Shown: positions 33,700 to 46,419, counted from the stretch's first letter. The stretch: DNA of 64,000 nt from Lithospermum erythrorhizon (GCA_019722365.1 JADFUC010000655.1:248001-312000), one strand, 5' to 3'. Notes: generated by a model not told the origin, from the letters alone. Numbers and translations: made by a program.

Positions 33700-34140
33700 A
33701 AATTGACATGTTCCTGAAATTATCTTCATCTAGTCGTTGGGATAACTTTTGGATAATAATCCACCGTATTTTGGATATGATGGATCGCGGTTCTTGTAAT
33801 GCGTTCCACGACTTGCTTAGGTGTAACACTTAATATTAAAATAGATGGTTTCATGAATAATGCAACATTATGGAGATCGGATAGATATCCACATCGGCAT
33901 ATCAATTAGCGCTACAATTTGGAGGTATTTGAATAGAAAAATCCCATATCAAAGTTTGTTGCTCCATTCAATGCCCTTGAGTTGGTGCGAGAACTATATC
34001 TTACTAATGATTAACAACAAATGATATGTACGGTCTTTATGTCAGCTGACAGAATCATTCAGTGTTTTATTAATAAGGTGCCGGACCAAGTAGTTCTTCA
34101 TTATTTCTGGCTGAATGGATGCATCTAGTGACCTCATGAC
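33700..34140 (-). pseudogene. copia RNase H region, degenerate
   Basis: On the minus strand, V-M-R-S-L-D (near 34,130) starts a stretch that can be aligned by eye with the copia RT/RNase H connection. A-L-I-D-M-P-M-W-I-S-I (near 33,900) corresponds to the LIGYADADY box, and H-H-I-Q-N-T (near 33,770) to the end of the domain. Several frame changes make it non-functional. Confidence 0.5.
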
Positions 34141-34249
34141 CCTCGGGTGCTCAATGGATAAACATATAAGAAATTGTTTTAAGACCTTTTTCACATAAAT
34201 TTCTTGATACAATGTTCTTCTTAATTAAACTTTAGAGATCTTTCAAATT

Positions 34250-34480
34250 TACTTGCTAAGCAGTTTACAACTTTTTGGAAGTTGTTCGGGAGTTCCAACT
34301 ATATTTAAGTCATCAACATAAGCATGAAAGATTATTACAAACTCTCTTTTTTAAATCTTTTTCACTTGAAAATCTGAGGACATGTAGATCATTCTTATAA
34401 CCTCTTTGGTTAATATTCACTTGGCGATTATACCGCATTCTGTGGACTACTTAATCAGGTAAGGACTTATTCAATTTTAT
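34250..34480 (-). pseudogene. copia reverse transcriptase fragment with YVDD
   Basis: The minus-strand reading includes H-A-Y-V-D-D-L-N-I-V-G-T-P-E-Q-L, the conserved catalytic box of Ty1/copia reverse transcriptase and its following segment (plus-strand 34,283-34,326). The two metal-binding Asp are kept, but the frame is interrupted on both sides. Confidence 0.8.
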
Positions 34481-35199
34481 AAATCATAGAACTTTAGACA
34501 AATGCTAATCCTTCAGGAGTTTGTAATGTACATCTGAGATAAAATTTGTGACAACGTCCATTGGCGCAAATCGAGTCCTTAAGTATCTTGCCGGACTAAT
34601 TAAATGCTCGAAGGTAGTTGCATCACACAGGCTCTCTCCATAATGATACGAAAATCTTTTCATTCTGTTTAGTTTTATTCTCAATGACTTCACCGGACTA
34701 AGTCAAAAATCTTTACAGTTGTTTAAGTGATTTCGATTAGAGTTCGATTGCTTATTTCCATTTTGGCCAATCATTCTAGGTCATTTTGTCATTAATTAAC
34801 TATATTATATGAGAATTTATCAAGTAGAAGCGTGTATCTCATTTAGGTTCCCCACGTCCCTCATAATATAATTTATCGAGATCTCTTCTGTTGTTACTAA
34901 TTTGATTTTTCAGAGTTCTTAAGGAATCAAATTGACTGGTTATAAGTTGAGATTCTTGATTATTTGTTGTATCCTCTTCTTGACCATCTATAGATTTTTC
35001 TATTTCTTTGATTCTTATTCTTGGAACCGATTGGTCTACCATACTTCATCGTCTTTAGACTCATGCCTTGATACTATTGGGTCCCTTAGGACACTCAATT
35101 TTTGATCAGACATTCTTGGTGGTATGTGTGGACATCCTTTTTGAATCAGAAAGCATTTGAGTTTATTATTAAATTTAAGCCTTGTAAATAGAATTATCT

Positions 35200-35622
35200 T
35201 TTGAACTTCTAAGTTCATTTGTCTGAGGATCAGATAAGATGTGATAATTCATTCCAACTAATATTTCTCATTGCTTATTCTCTCCCCACAATGTTGGGAG
35301 TATGATTGATGACAATCAACAAATCGGCGAGTAAATAAGTCTCCCAGGTCACGAGGTTCCAAATGCTGTATGGATCAGGACTCAATAACATAAATTCCAA
35401 CCTCTTAGAATGGCAAGGACTAAAGCACAATATTCTTAGATGAGAAATATTAGGTTCCTGACCCGAAACCAATTGTAAAGGGATGTTGTATGATAACTTG
35501 ATGAACACGGACAATTTCTCATAATTAATGGTCTTTACCAATCAATTGAGGCGTTTAATCGATGATTAAGCGAAGACCATTTTGTGTATAGACATATTCT
35601 GCAGGTTATTCAACATGATTCC
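35200..35622 (-). pseudogene. copia integrase C-terminal part
   Basis: Minus-strand text reads Y-V-Y-T-Q-N-G-L near 35,585, then L-V-S-G-Q-E-P-N-I-S-H-L-R-I (about 35,480-35,435) and W-N-L-V-T-W-E-T-Y. This is the core-to-GKGY segment of a copia integrase. It is contiguous in the protein with the fragment at 40.03-41.2 kb and is separated from it only by the inserted plus-strand element. Confidence 0.75.
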
Positions 35623-35629
35623 AAATAGT

Positions 35630-35812
35630 TTGTAATAGGATCAATTGGGATCCTTGATTTATTGTGACAGACAGTTCTTTTAATGATTGAGTTTAGTTTA
35701 TATTATTTCCATAGATAGAATAAGTTTGTATCTAATATGACGAGACTTTGTACATGTAATTGTGTGAAGAAATAAAATATTCTTTTCTGACATGTTTCCT
35801 TTAACTTTTTAT
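35630..35812 (+). repeat. 5' LTR of nested copia element
   Basis: Aligns with the block at 39,848-40,029 (GGATCAATT.GGATC, TTATTTCCATAGATAGAATA, TTTGTACATGTAATT). Its first bases differ from the 3' LTR by a small deletion. Confidence 0.75.
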
Positions 35813-35999
35813 CTTTATCAAAGCCTTTAGGTTCCTACAAGCTGTCAGCCGCCAAATTTTTTCCACCGCCATGTCAAGCGGTTCATCCAAATCGGAGAGA
35901 AGAATCCACAAGATCCGGCCAGGTGTCCCTTCTGAACACAGGTGTTATCTAGCCCAAGACCTTTGTTTAAAATACCCATAAATGAACAACATAAGAGCC

Positions 36000-37650
36000 A
36001 ACAGATTGACATCAAAGGGAAGAAAATATGGATTTACTGACGGGGGGCAGTGGGCACTAAGGCCCAACATGCCTTTATGGGAGCGGAGAATTCATGGTGA
36101 TGGGGTGGTTAATCGATTCCATGAAACGAGAGAAATGAATAAAGTATATGTATTTCGGACATAAAAGCAATTTGGGATGTACACAAAAATGTTCTCCGGC
36201 CGGAGAATCGTCTCAAATATTTTGAACCAGGCTGGGAAACTCAAAACTTAAAACAAGGCTTTTATACATTTGCCTCTTTACTCCAAGCTGCAAGACTTAT
36301 AGCTGAGAATTTGGTCCATTCATCTGTCTAGAACCATTATCGCTCGGCGTACTAATTAGACCAACAAAAAAGAAAATATGAAGCAGAGCATCTGAATTTA
36401 AAACTGGATTAGACTCCTACGATGGCCGAGGCCGGTATAATGAACCAAATGTTTTCCAGCTACGGATGAAGCCTTTTAGGGGGTTCGAAGAGAAGAAAAT
36501 AGGCGAGGTGATGTACAAATCAAACCCAACCGATAACAATGAAGGGTGCGCACGCCAGCGTAGCAATTCAGGCCCATTTCAGTTGACATTTTCAGGACTG
36601 AGATGTGGCTTGGAGTCGGCCTCGTGCATCGACTTGAGGGGTCAGGCAGGGAGGGATCGGTGCACTGATTTGAGCCCGGCCAGGCAACCTGACCCGAAAG
36701 GCGAGGAAAATGGAGGCATGCATTAGTGCGACCGTTAAGCGAAGTCTTCAGGAGATGTGGAAACAGGATACCGAGAAAACAAAGAAAGGAAGGCAACCGG
36801 AGGCGGAGGCGGCGCCAGGCCGAGGCAGGCAGACCAGCCAGGGGATGGCTCAGCCTTTCCTTGAACTACTCTAAATGACCCTTGGTCTCGATCATAAAAT
36901 CGGGTAACATTTTTTCTTCTGGAGCCCCCATAGGTCAATGGCTTACGATCATATGACATCTCACTAAATTTCTGTTGTGAACTTCATTACGTATGCTAAT
37001 CTGATTAATGAAAGAGCTTAAGTCCCAATTGAGGCAGGCAGAAACTTCTAAGAATAGGGTAGAGGGATCGGTTATATGAAAGGATTAAGATTGCAAATGA
37101 GGGGTGTATGAGTGTGGGAGAGCAGATAATTAAATGAAACGTGTTATATGTCGGACCTTGCGATTTAATATCTATTAGTAAATTGACGTCAGATAATAAT
37201 TGTATTGCTCGGTTTTCCCCGATTTCTTGCTTTTGAATAAGCAGGAAAAACGATTGGCGATCTTGAAGTTAAATGATAGCCTTTATTATTTTCGCAGGAA
37301 AATTTGGCTTTTTGGAATGACTCTTTACTAGTCTGTCTATAAATATGTTATTACATTTGAATCATGACTACTCTAGTGATTGGCAATCTGTTATTATTAA
37401 ATTTGAGACATCTTGGTATTGATGTTGCAAGGTAACTGCTTATAACATTTCCAGAACTACATTATATCCATTAACAAAAGCTCTGGCTTTCGTGCACTCA
37501 CAGGTACGAAACTAAAGCCCGTTCCATATGACAGGCATACGATGGTTCTATCACATTGACGATGATGCGCTTACTTCCTACAGCTTTACTTACTCAAAAG
37601 GTAGCGAGGTTGCTTTCGAATATTTAAATCTTTTTTAGATGATAAAAAAT
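36000..37650 (+). mobile_element. nested copia interior, gag/protease region, unreadable
   Basis: By position this should hold gag and protease of the nested element. No zinc knuckle or protease motif survives. A GC-rich purine-biased patch (36.65-36.86 kb, GGAGGCGGAGGCGGCGCC) stands out from the neighbouring sequence. Confidence 0.4.
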
Positions 37651-37699
37651 CAATTTCAAACATCTATAAAAGTACGAGGAATGACGATAGTGCCCGAAT

Positions 37700-38131
37700 A
37701 AACAGGCTCACATTCTGATGCTACATTGATGAACATGGCATTATTCATAAGCTCGTTATTGACCGCCGCTGACAAAATGGGGTTGCTGAGCGGAAAAATA
37801 GACATATTAGAAGTTGCTCGTGATAGATATTCGAAATATCGTAGGCGGCCTTTCTCCTTACCCATTTGGTTATCGATAAATACAGCCTTTGGTCGTACCT
37901 TAATTTTAAAAGCCATATTCTTACTAAAGACATACATTCACCGTGCACTCGAATGATTTACCTCTTGAAACATTCGGATGTATAGCTTTTTGTCCGTATC
38001 CATTGGCGAAGAAAAATCTAAACTTGACCCTCGGGCGATCAAACCATTTTGTTGTTCTCGGCGCTGAGATACCGATGTACTACCGTCCTCAAACAAAAAA
38101 AATATATGCATCCCGCGATGTTCGTTTTTGA
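37700..38131 (+). pseudogene. integrase fragment of nested copia element
   Basis: Plus-strand frames contain D-I-L-E-V-A-R-D (like the HILEVAR box), L-E-T-F-G-C-I-A-F-C (like LRVFGCLAFA) and, at the end, Q-T-K-K-I-Y-A-S-R-D-V-R-F (like KKIFVSRDV.F). These lie in correct order but in different frames. Confidence 0.7.
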
Positions 38132-38859
38132 AAATGTTCTTCTTTTTTTGAGAATTAAAACTTGACGAACCCCGGAGAAAAGCACAATTATGGCAATGGG
38201 GACTTGATATTATAGATATATTATTACCCCTAATAACAGGAACTTCAACAATTTTTCAAATATGAAATTTCCACGAAATATGACTTTCTCCCAATGGGAA
38301 AAATGATGATTTACAAAATGACTTTCTCCAAACGACCTTATCATGGGAACTCAAGTTTATTCACGATGAATAAACTCTGAATCAAAGTCTGATCGGCCTG
38401 AATCACCCGGTTACCGGGTAACTACAATAATATGCCTTCGATTTAGAGATACTATAAATTAGAAAAGGTCGAGATTGACTGCGTCCTATTGATCGTTTTT
38501 GTGTCCTATTAGAACTGTTCCTACTTTTCGTCTACTCGAATATTTGCTCTTCAAAAACAATGGCCAAACAATACATGCACAGATAAATAGTGTCTGGATA
38601 TAAGAAATGAATACATATAAGAATAAAACATGGGATCTAGTTAATTTACCTCCGTTTAAAAGCATTTGGTACATCAAATGGGTCTTTTGCTTTCAAATAT
38701 AATGAAAGTGGTAAAATTAGGCATGAACTTTGTTTCATTTAGATTGGGATATACTGTGATATTAAAATGCTTTTAAATGGGAACTCGAAGGAAGTATCAA
38801 TGCGGCCCGAGTTTGAAAATAAAACTAATCAGGAATGCAGCAGATTAAAAGATGTTGTA

Positions 38860-39830
38860 TGATCTTAAAAGCAATCCCGAGAGCTTGGTTCAGCCCAGGT
38901 TCCTGGCTTTAATTCAAAAGACTCATGGTTGAAACAAAAGTCGAACCGATCGTACTCTTGTTTATCAAACATCGGGTAAAAAAGTGCTTTAACTATTTTA
39001 ATTAATACATGTTGATATTATTTGGCAACGAGGAAATGATCCAGTGAAATCAACAAAAGCAAAATCTCTTGCTAATGAATTTGAAGTTAAAAGATCTTGG
39101 AAAGTTAAGATATTTTTTATGTTAGCAAATTACGAGGCCGGGAGCATTTATATCTGAAAGAAATTATACTCTTAGTTCTTAAAGGAAGCAATTATGCTAG
39201 GATGTAGGACCAGCCAGCGCTACAAGTAGAACTCGGTAACAAGATCGGGTTGTTAGGGGGAGGCTGATGACCAAAATCATGTATCAACAACTTGTAGGAA
39301 AACAAATCTACCTTCACGCCCGGACCGGACATGGCCAGGCAGGTTTGGTAAGCCGATTACATACGTCTCGTCGAGGAGGCTGAATGCAGCTCTCTGAGTC
39401 GAGGTGCCAAACAATCCCGGAGGACCATTATTTAAGAAAACTAGAGACGAGGACGGTCAGTTTCTGAGCATGATTGACGATTGGAAAATCAACGTCGGGC
39501 TATTCTTGTTATGAAATCAATTCTTTGGAAAATAACTGATATAGTAGCTCGAAGCAATCTTTGGAAAATTAAGAACAATATTATGGAAAAGACCTTACAA
39601 GCTTCATTGTGACAACCAATCGGCGATTAGTATTCTTTCATAACCATTTCCATGCTGATAGACAAAACATGTGGAGGTTGATGTATTTTATTAAAGAGAA
39701 GATTGGAAGGAAAAATCATTCTGAAATCAAGCACATAACCTGGGCAACAACTTTCGATATATATTAACAAAGGACTCCGGAAGAGCCTTGACTATCTATT
39801 AAACAAGCTTGATACCAAGCCCGATATCTA
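38860..39830 (+). pseudogene. RT/RNase H region of nested copia element
   Basis: L-K-A-I-P-R-A-W-F near 38,870 corresponds to the LKQSPRAWF box of copia reverse transcriptase. Near 39,600-39,720, C-D-N-Q-S-A-I-S-I (in two frames), H-A-D-R-Q-N-M-W and F-I-K-E-K-I correspond to the RNase H segment CDNQSAI..HDRTKHVE..HFIKEKI. Stops are frequent. Confidence 0.7.
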
Positions 39831-39847
39831 TACGTCCGGCAGGGGAG

Positions 39848-40029
39848 TGTTGAATATAGCCGTTAGGATCAATTTAGGATCTTTTGTATTAGGCATGTTA
39901 TTTATTTGATTGATTTTGTGTGTATTATTTCCATAGATAGAATAAGTTTGTGTCTATTAAAGAGACTTTTGTACATGTAATTACATATTGAAGAAATAAA
40001 ATATTCTTTTACAACATCTTTATTTCTTT
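39848..40029 (+). repeat. 3' LTR of nested copia element
   Basis: Begins TGTTGAATATAGCC directly after the polypurine tract and matches 35,630-35,812. It is followed by AAATAGT, the same word that precedes the 5' LTR. Confidence 0.8.
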
Positions 40030-40030
40030 A

Positions 40031-41200
40031 AATAGTCATTAAAAGCTTGGGAGGTAAAGCTCAAGGCATTATCAAGTCGTATCTTTTTGATTGGATAATC
40101 GAATGTGCCGCCAATAGAATAATTTGAGCAAGTAGTCTCGCAAATGCCGAGGTTACTAGTAGGCAGTAGGGATCGTGTGACCGCTCTTTGTTGATAAATC
40201 GATAAGGACTATACAAATACCTAAATGTTCACATATAGGATGTATTGGACCACACTTATATCTACTTATATACGTTCCAAAATTTTTGGAGATTCGTTTC
40301 CGCTTTGTTGGTGAAAGTGCGATAATGAGTTTACCTTGAGAACATCGACACATCTGAAATTCTTTAGTTGGAATTTGTGGGCTCTTCCAATGGGTGTCCA
40401 AAGAGTTTTCCAATTATTTTTCAGCATCATAATTGATCGGGATAGCCTAACCGGTCATGCAAATAATGAACTCATCATGATTGTCAAACTTACTATAAAT
40501 ATAAATTAATGATATAACCAGCGTAACCAATCTTGGTAATTTTTCTAACATGGTATTTTTACGAGATATTTTTGCTTATGTGTGAAATTTCTGTTCCTCC
40601 TTACATGTTGTTTTCAATGTGGTAGCCATTTTGGCGTATGTCTTTAAAGCTGATTAAAGTTTCTTTGAGACTTAGGAATCTGATTGCATCTTTAATATGG
40701 AAATTGTGTTCCCTCCCAGGAACAATATTATTCGAGCCTTCAAGTAATTTGCACTACGATATTGTAATAACAATTGCTTGTGTTATCAAGTAAGAAAAAT
40801 ATTTCTTACATCTTTTTGAGATGGTATGAGTTGTTCAAGCTGCTCTACAATTATCTTTCTCTTTATAAATGCTTTGTTGGTGGATATCTATATTGGAAAT
40901 TGAAAATCATACACGGGTAAATTCTCGGGGAAAGATAGGTGTGCCATGAGAATTTGCTTAAATACCAAATATTTCCTTAGCATAATCTCATTTTGACTAT
41001 GGTTGGGGGATTCGTTGTTCACTTATTATACAAAATGAGAGTAGCATTTAAAATTAAGAAAATTGTTAAATATAATTATTGTGCGACCGTGTTCAAAAGC
41101 TTTATCAGCGACCTTCAAAATAAGCATCATAAAAAGTTCAATCAAACTAAAAACAATGCCGTAGTCGAGCATTCAAAAGAAATAATGTAAATCTGAAATA
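40031..41200 (-). pseudogene. copia integrase N-terminal/core part
   Basis: A minus-strand frame at 40,413-40,156 reads C-S-Q-G-K-L-I-I, then Y-K-C-G-P-I-H-P-I-C and V-L-I-D-L-S-T-K-S-G-H. This is typical of the copia integrase core entry (D..GPIHPP.G...Y..VLIDASTRWSH). The remaining part to 41.2 kb is degraded. Confidence 0.7.
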
Positions 41201-41339
41201 GTTCTGAATGATTTCATTTTAGATGGGCTTTCTTTTCGTGTTAACCGGAGTCAGTCAGTGGGTGGAATCAAAATTGACCGTGATTAATTTCTGCCCATTT
41301 CTAATGAAAAGTTTGTTTCCACCTTTTTTTCATTTGTTT

Positions 41340-42140
41340 TTCGTGAATCTTGATAAAGATCGACAAGATGTTTTAGAGTGCGGCAGTGCGTGACCAATGG
41401 TCTTTACCCCCACAACGGTAGCATATATTCTCCACCGATTTATCCTTTGCTCTATTATTGTTCCACTTCTTATGTCCACGCTCCTGATACGATGGAAGTC
41501 CATGGTATGATGGACGAGAAAAACCACGACCTACGTCCACCGTCACCGTCCCGCGACAACATTGTTTTTCATTGTTGTTTTGAATTACTCGCATTTTGCT
41601 TGAGGTAAGTTGGATCCCAGTTGGACGTGACTCATGATTTTTCATCAAGAGCTCATTATTTTTTCTCAGCTAGTAGCAGGCAACTGATTAGTTCAGAATA
41701 TCTTTTAAACTTAATGGCATTAATGAAACTCTTTTCCTTTATCTTTGTCGGTGATATTCTCTCACATAACTGTAGAATAATCATTAAAATACCATTTTAA
41801 AATCTTGAAGCCTCATTCATCAGTCTTGACTTTGGAGAATAACGATCTTCGGGTGATTTATACGCTGTTTCAAATTTTCCAAAGGCCAAGGGGATCTTCT
41901 GATGAGATATTCATTTTCAATCCTTCCGACGAAGATGGCGACAAAGAAAAGATCATGTCTTGCTCTTGTCAGTTTCATTACCAAATGCTTTTATAGTATC
42001 TCAAGAGACTATTTGCATCAAATGAATCTAAACATCTAGCGCCTGACCCAAATAATTACTTTTCAGAAATGTCAGTAGCATGAGCTTCGAGTTTTCTGAG
42101 GTTGGCCATTATGATACTACGATATAAAACCATACATTTG
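41340..42140 (-). pseudogene. copia gag with degenerate zinc knuckle
   Basis: Minus-strand text includes Y-S-E-L-I-S-C-L-L-L-A-E-like sequence near 41,700, M-K-N-H-E-S-R-P-T-G, an R/G-rich block, G-H-K-K-W-N-N-N and the knuckle C-Y-R-C-G-G-K-D-H-W-S-R-T-A (41,388-41,423). The last Cys of the CX2CX4HX4C knuckle is replaced by Ala. Several frame changes occur upstream. Confidence 0.75.
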
Positions 42141-43010
42141 AGTCGAAAAATGAATAAGCGTAATTAGAATTTTATATATGGGTTTATATTATAAAATTCA
42201 TTCTACCGATGCTCGTTGCTCAGCGTAATTCTATGCATCTAATATATTGCAATATTTAATCAAGAGATTCTGAATAACTAAATAAACTTTTCCAGATACG
42301 TACAATAATAATGATACATATTTGTTAGTTAAAAATCAAAACAAAACATAATCCGGAGAACAAATAATATTATTGAACTTTTAAAAACATTGGACAAAAT
42401 TATCGATTATGATGGTTCATTTATTTTAAAAAACACTTGTTCGGCCACAATTAAAAAACACTTCTTCGGCCAAAATTATCTGCAAGTTAATGAATTACTT
42501 AGATATTTAATGTCTGACATATATAAAATTCAAGTTAAGGAAATAATGCATACACATTTATCAAATAAAGAATTTGTATTCTTCTTTGGAACAAACCAAT
42601 AAAACTTTCGTATAATTAATTTGTATCTTATGTATGGATTTTCTTCCTTTAAGGACTTAATTGGTAAAAGAGAATAAAATAATTAATGTTCGGCCAATAT
42701 AGATTGAAATGTAATGTTTGGCCAAGAATAAAATAATCAACTAGAATGACAATTAACAATAATATTTAAAATAAATAGTCTATTACCCAAATAATTTAGT
42801 TTACTCTTGAATACCATATTGCTAGATATTCTCTGACTTAATGATAATATTAATACTATATTAGATTTATAGGTAAAAGTATAATACATAATAGTATGCT
42901 AACATATTATTAGAATAAAGCTATATTATGCCGGAAAATCTTATATAAAACAAATATTGAAGTTGAAATAAAATTACCTCGGTTGGAAGGCTTGATCGTC
43001 GCATTAACAT
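42140..43010 (-). mobile_element. leader region of the minus-strand copia element
   Basis: Very AT-rich. It includes a 24-bp tandem duplication at about 42,428-42,477 (AAAAAACACTTGTTCGGCC then AAAAAACACTTCTTCGGCC). The word TATATTGCAATATTTAAT near 42,244 recalls the dispersed repeat of 10.5 kb but does not extend. Sequence on the plus strand at 42,997-43,011 (CGTCGCATTAACATG) is a decayed match to the primer-binding region next to the 5' LTR. Confidence 0.4.
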
Positions 43011-43269
43011 GTATAAATATAATATATGTAAGTAAATGAGACGAGAGAGAATAATAAAGCAAGGAGGACCAGATTGTACTTTGATGATAATGTGTGTATC
43101 TGTTTAAATATACAAACCTCAAATATAAGTGTATATAATACAATAAGTGTCTATTTATAGGCTTTCAATATAATATACAAAGTAAGTTACTTGGTAAATA
43201 AATAACTTTGACTTAGTGTTACTTGGCTTGAAATATTGGACAAGATATCCATAATAATGTTCATAACAA
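43011..43269 (-). repeat. 5' LTR of the minus-strand copia element
   Basis: On the minus strand it starts TGTTATGAACATTATTATGG, has a TATA-like CTATAAATAG (plus-strand 43,151-43,160) and ends just before the primer-binding relic. This LTR style is common in plant copia families. No second copy was found to the left. Confidence 0.7.
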
Positions 43270-43279
43270 GTTGATTGTT

Positions 43280-44040
43280 TATAATTTAAAAGTAGTTTTT
43301 TCTAATTTCAATGTAGCTTTTATTTACAATATGGTTTTACAATCTCGATATAGTTTTTCCACAATTTTTTAATGAAATATTTTTAAATCCCAAACAAATA
43401 TTATGAGAGAAATGGAAGGAATAATTCTTAAATCTGTCCTTCATCGTCAATCACAATAAAACAATAGTAACCTAAATTGTTATGTGAAATGTACCTAATC
43501 TTCTTGTGTTTTTTAATGTGCTATCGTAGAGGAGGAAAATTGGCAATGTTGAGAAACATGATGAGTATACTACTTGGAAAAGGTTGGAGATTTATGAAAT
43601 TGACAAGGAGTCGAATATAGAGAAATTTGGCAAAATACCATGAGTCAACATTTATATTTGCTTATACACACATTATCTTTTTTTATTTGAAGACTACCAA
43701 AATTTATGCATAAAATGACTATTTTAACCCCTTATTAAATATGAATTTTTATGTTGTTTTTTGTCTACGAAATTGTGTTACTTATTCTGAATTTTCCTAT
43801 GGGTGTCTCAAATATGTTGTATTATAATGCATTATAATACATTATAATCTATTATATTGTATCATAATCTAGTATACTATATTATGTTATCATGTAAGAA
43901 GAACAAAATGTAATAATTGACAATTTTGTTGTAACGGTTCTGATGTAATGATTATATGTTAAGATTCTGATAAATTGTGTTAGATCTGACCCGGAATGCT
44001 TTCATTCTTTGCATATGATGTCATAAATAAACATGCATAA
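43280..44040. repeat. ~700-bp direct repeat, right copy
   Basis: Partner of 33,020-33,690. It lies just outside the 5' LTR of the minus-strand copia element, while the left copy lies just outside its truncated 3' end. It contains a dense palindromic patch (ATTATAATGCATTATAATAC) also present in the left copy. Confidence 0.8.
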
Positions 44041-46419
44041 ATACAATTGAGAAAAAAGTGAGCGACTCTCCTTTATCGACCCAGTTGTGACAGCACAGCA
44101 GTTAAGAACAATTAGTTGGACATATCATTGATACGAGTGCCACTTCGCTTGTTATAGACATTTATTTTTAGATTATTAGAAAAACTTAAATCCAGCCTTT
44201 GCACTTAACAACGATAACTGACATAATAAATATCCACAAACATCCATAACATCCACAAACATCTATAATTGTTCAAAAAGTAACCAAACATCATTCATTT
44301 AAGAGATATATCAGAATCAAAAGCAAAAATGGATAGTCTTCAAAATTTGTGAGGCTTGATTACTGACCTTAACTGAATGAAAAATTTGTCATTCGGATTA
44401 TTGTACTACTTAAGCAAGTCTCCTACAACCAACCTAGTCCTTGAACTGACAACTAACTCGATGCGCATCTACTTTTACGAATATATAATTCACCGGTCAA
44501 ACCATTTTGATTGTTGAGGACATCCACTCTATTGTTAATCCTACTTCAGCGTCTTTTCCTATGCTTCACAAAAACGTCAAAGTTAAAATATAAAAAATTA
44601 ATCAAGTATCATCTATTGCAATAACTAATAACATCGTATACTGCATTAAATAACATTATATGTTGTACGAGTATTTGTTATAGTACAATATAATGTCTTG
44701 CATAAAATTATAATTGGTTATACTAAGTTATATCGTATTACAATGACCTATAGTGTATTATCTTTGAAAACATATATTGATAAGTGACTTATAGTGTATT
44801 TATCTTTGCATTATACCAACTGTATAAGAGCCCTAAGAATAATACTACAACATACGATATTATAACATTTCCAAAATATCCTTGTCTTGAAATTATACAA
44901 CATATTTGGTCCGATTGTTCATTTAAAATTAACAAGATTCTACCTTTTATTAAAAAATAAATTCAAAATTGAATTTTTATGAAGACCTTATGGATACTCC
45001 AAACAATAAACATACATTTATCCTTAAAAGTACCAAATAGAGAACCCAGCATGATATAAAACATAGATCTCTTAATATATAATTAAATTAGGAGAAATAC
45101 CAACACTATAATTTTTTGAAATGCTCAACTATCTATAAATGCTTTCGGAGTTGATAGATTATAATAAAATTAATTAAAGGAGGCTACTTTAGGCATTTAA
45201 GTAAAAGTGAAAATCTTAGAGAGAAGGGAGAAGGTAGAGAATAAGTGTTAGAGAGAAAGTGAAAATTGTATAATAAAAGAATGAACATGAAATGAAATAG
45301 ATTTGGGAGATATGGGTCTGAAGGGTAATTTAGTCAATTCACAGGGTCAAGTGTGGTATTTTATTAATAAAAAAAATAATGTGTCAATTCACAGTGAAAA
45401 TTGTATTTTCTTAAAATTCTCTAAATAGAACTCACTTACATATTTCTTAGGCGTAATGCATCGCCTCCCATCGTTAAAATGATGTTTTTTAATTTCAAAA
45501 CTCTTTTATTACAAAATTGCCACATGCCTGTAATTGTACCGCTCCCTATACTATTTTTTCCATACTTGACATTTTTTTTACATTCATGAAAATCTTGAAA
45601 TACACGATTTTTATATTTTGGATGAATAATGAGAAATACATTAAAATCATCGCCAAAAGATAAACCCTAAAATAGAAATAAAATGATAATTTTGAGTGTA
45701 TTTTTAGAAAAAATTTAAATTTGTGATCTGTGTGCTCTTAGATTAGTGTACTCAGTCAATTAATTGTTTTCTTACATATCGAGATAAATTTTTAATCTTT
45801 AATTACTCTTTAAGCATATTATTAAAAATTAATATTGTAGTATTTTAAAAGACAAATCAAACACCAAATTTTTATATTTTTTTAGAATAATAAATAATTA
45901 TTAATTGATAATTGAAATTGATTTTAAAAAAGCCAAACCACAATTAAAAATGGATTAGGAGGGGAGTAATAAACATTTTATAGCTTTTAGGCCAATGCAA
46001 TTGATCGATTTTAAACTTCTCTCATTAGATTACTGGCATTCTGCTCCATTTCACTTCCAGCTATGACAATTGATGTGATTAATTTTTTTCGGCTTTAAAT
46101 GTCAACAATATTTATAATTAATTTTATAGTTGCAATTGTTTTTAGTTCTGGTATTTCAACAATTAATTTTATAGTTGCAATTAATTTTAATAACAATTAA
46201 TTTTATAGTTACAATTAATTTTCCTTATCTATTTTAATTAAATTTTTTTTAATTTGGATAAAATGTGATTCTCATTAACAATATTTTAAAAGGAAAATAA
46301 CAAGCGATATTAAACAAATAAAACCCGACACCTGAAATTTTGAAAAGCGTAAAGAAAAACACAATAAACACTTCGATAAATTTGGAAAATTTGAAATTTA
46401 GAATCTAATTGAGTGTTGC
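44041..46419. other. AT-rich intergenic DNA
   Basis: No exon or transposon protein recognised. A purine-rich stretch (GAGAGAAGGGAGAAGG) occurs near 45,220. Confidence 0.5.
46113..46222. repeat. short interspersed direct repeats (three units)
   Basis: AATTAATTTTATAGTTGCAATT occurs near 46,117 and 46,161, and as AATTAATTTTATAGTTACAATT near 46,197 (given here as AATTAATTTTATAGTT plus variants). Spacing is 36-44 bp. Confidence 0.7.

Larger units (their letters stand above)
35630..40029 (+). mobile_element. nested Ty1/copia element, ~4.4 kb
   Basis: Two LTRs of about 182 bp (35,630-35,812 and 39,848-40,029) share TATTATTTCCATAGATAGAA and GAAGAAATAAAATATTCTTTT. After the 5' LTR, TTATCAAAGCC is a decayed primer-binding site. 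Integrase (37.7-38.13 kb), reverse transcriptase (near 38.87 kb) and RNase H (39.6-39.83 kb) fragments follow on the plus strand, then a polypurine tract (GGCAGGGGAGTG) abutting the 3' LTR. AAATAGT flanks both sides (35,623-35,629 and 40,030-40,036), consistent with a target-site duplication. Frames are heavily broken. Confidence 0.85.
33690..43269 (-). mobile_element. Ty1/copia element, 3'-truncated, with nested element
   Basis: Minus-strand order: 5' LTR (43,269-43,011), primer-binding region, gag (about 42.14-41.34 kb) with zinc knuckle, integrase N-part (about 41.2-40.03 kb), an inserted plus-strand copia element (40,029-35,630), integrase C-part (35,622-35,200), reverse transcriptase with its YVDD box (near 34,315) and RNase H (about 34.14-33.70 kb). 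No 3' LTR is found; the element stops at the left ~700-bp repeat. All frames contain stops and small indels. Excluding the insertion it is about 5.2 kb. Confidence 0.8.
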
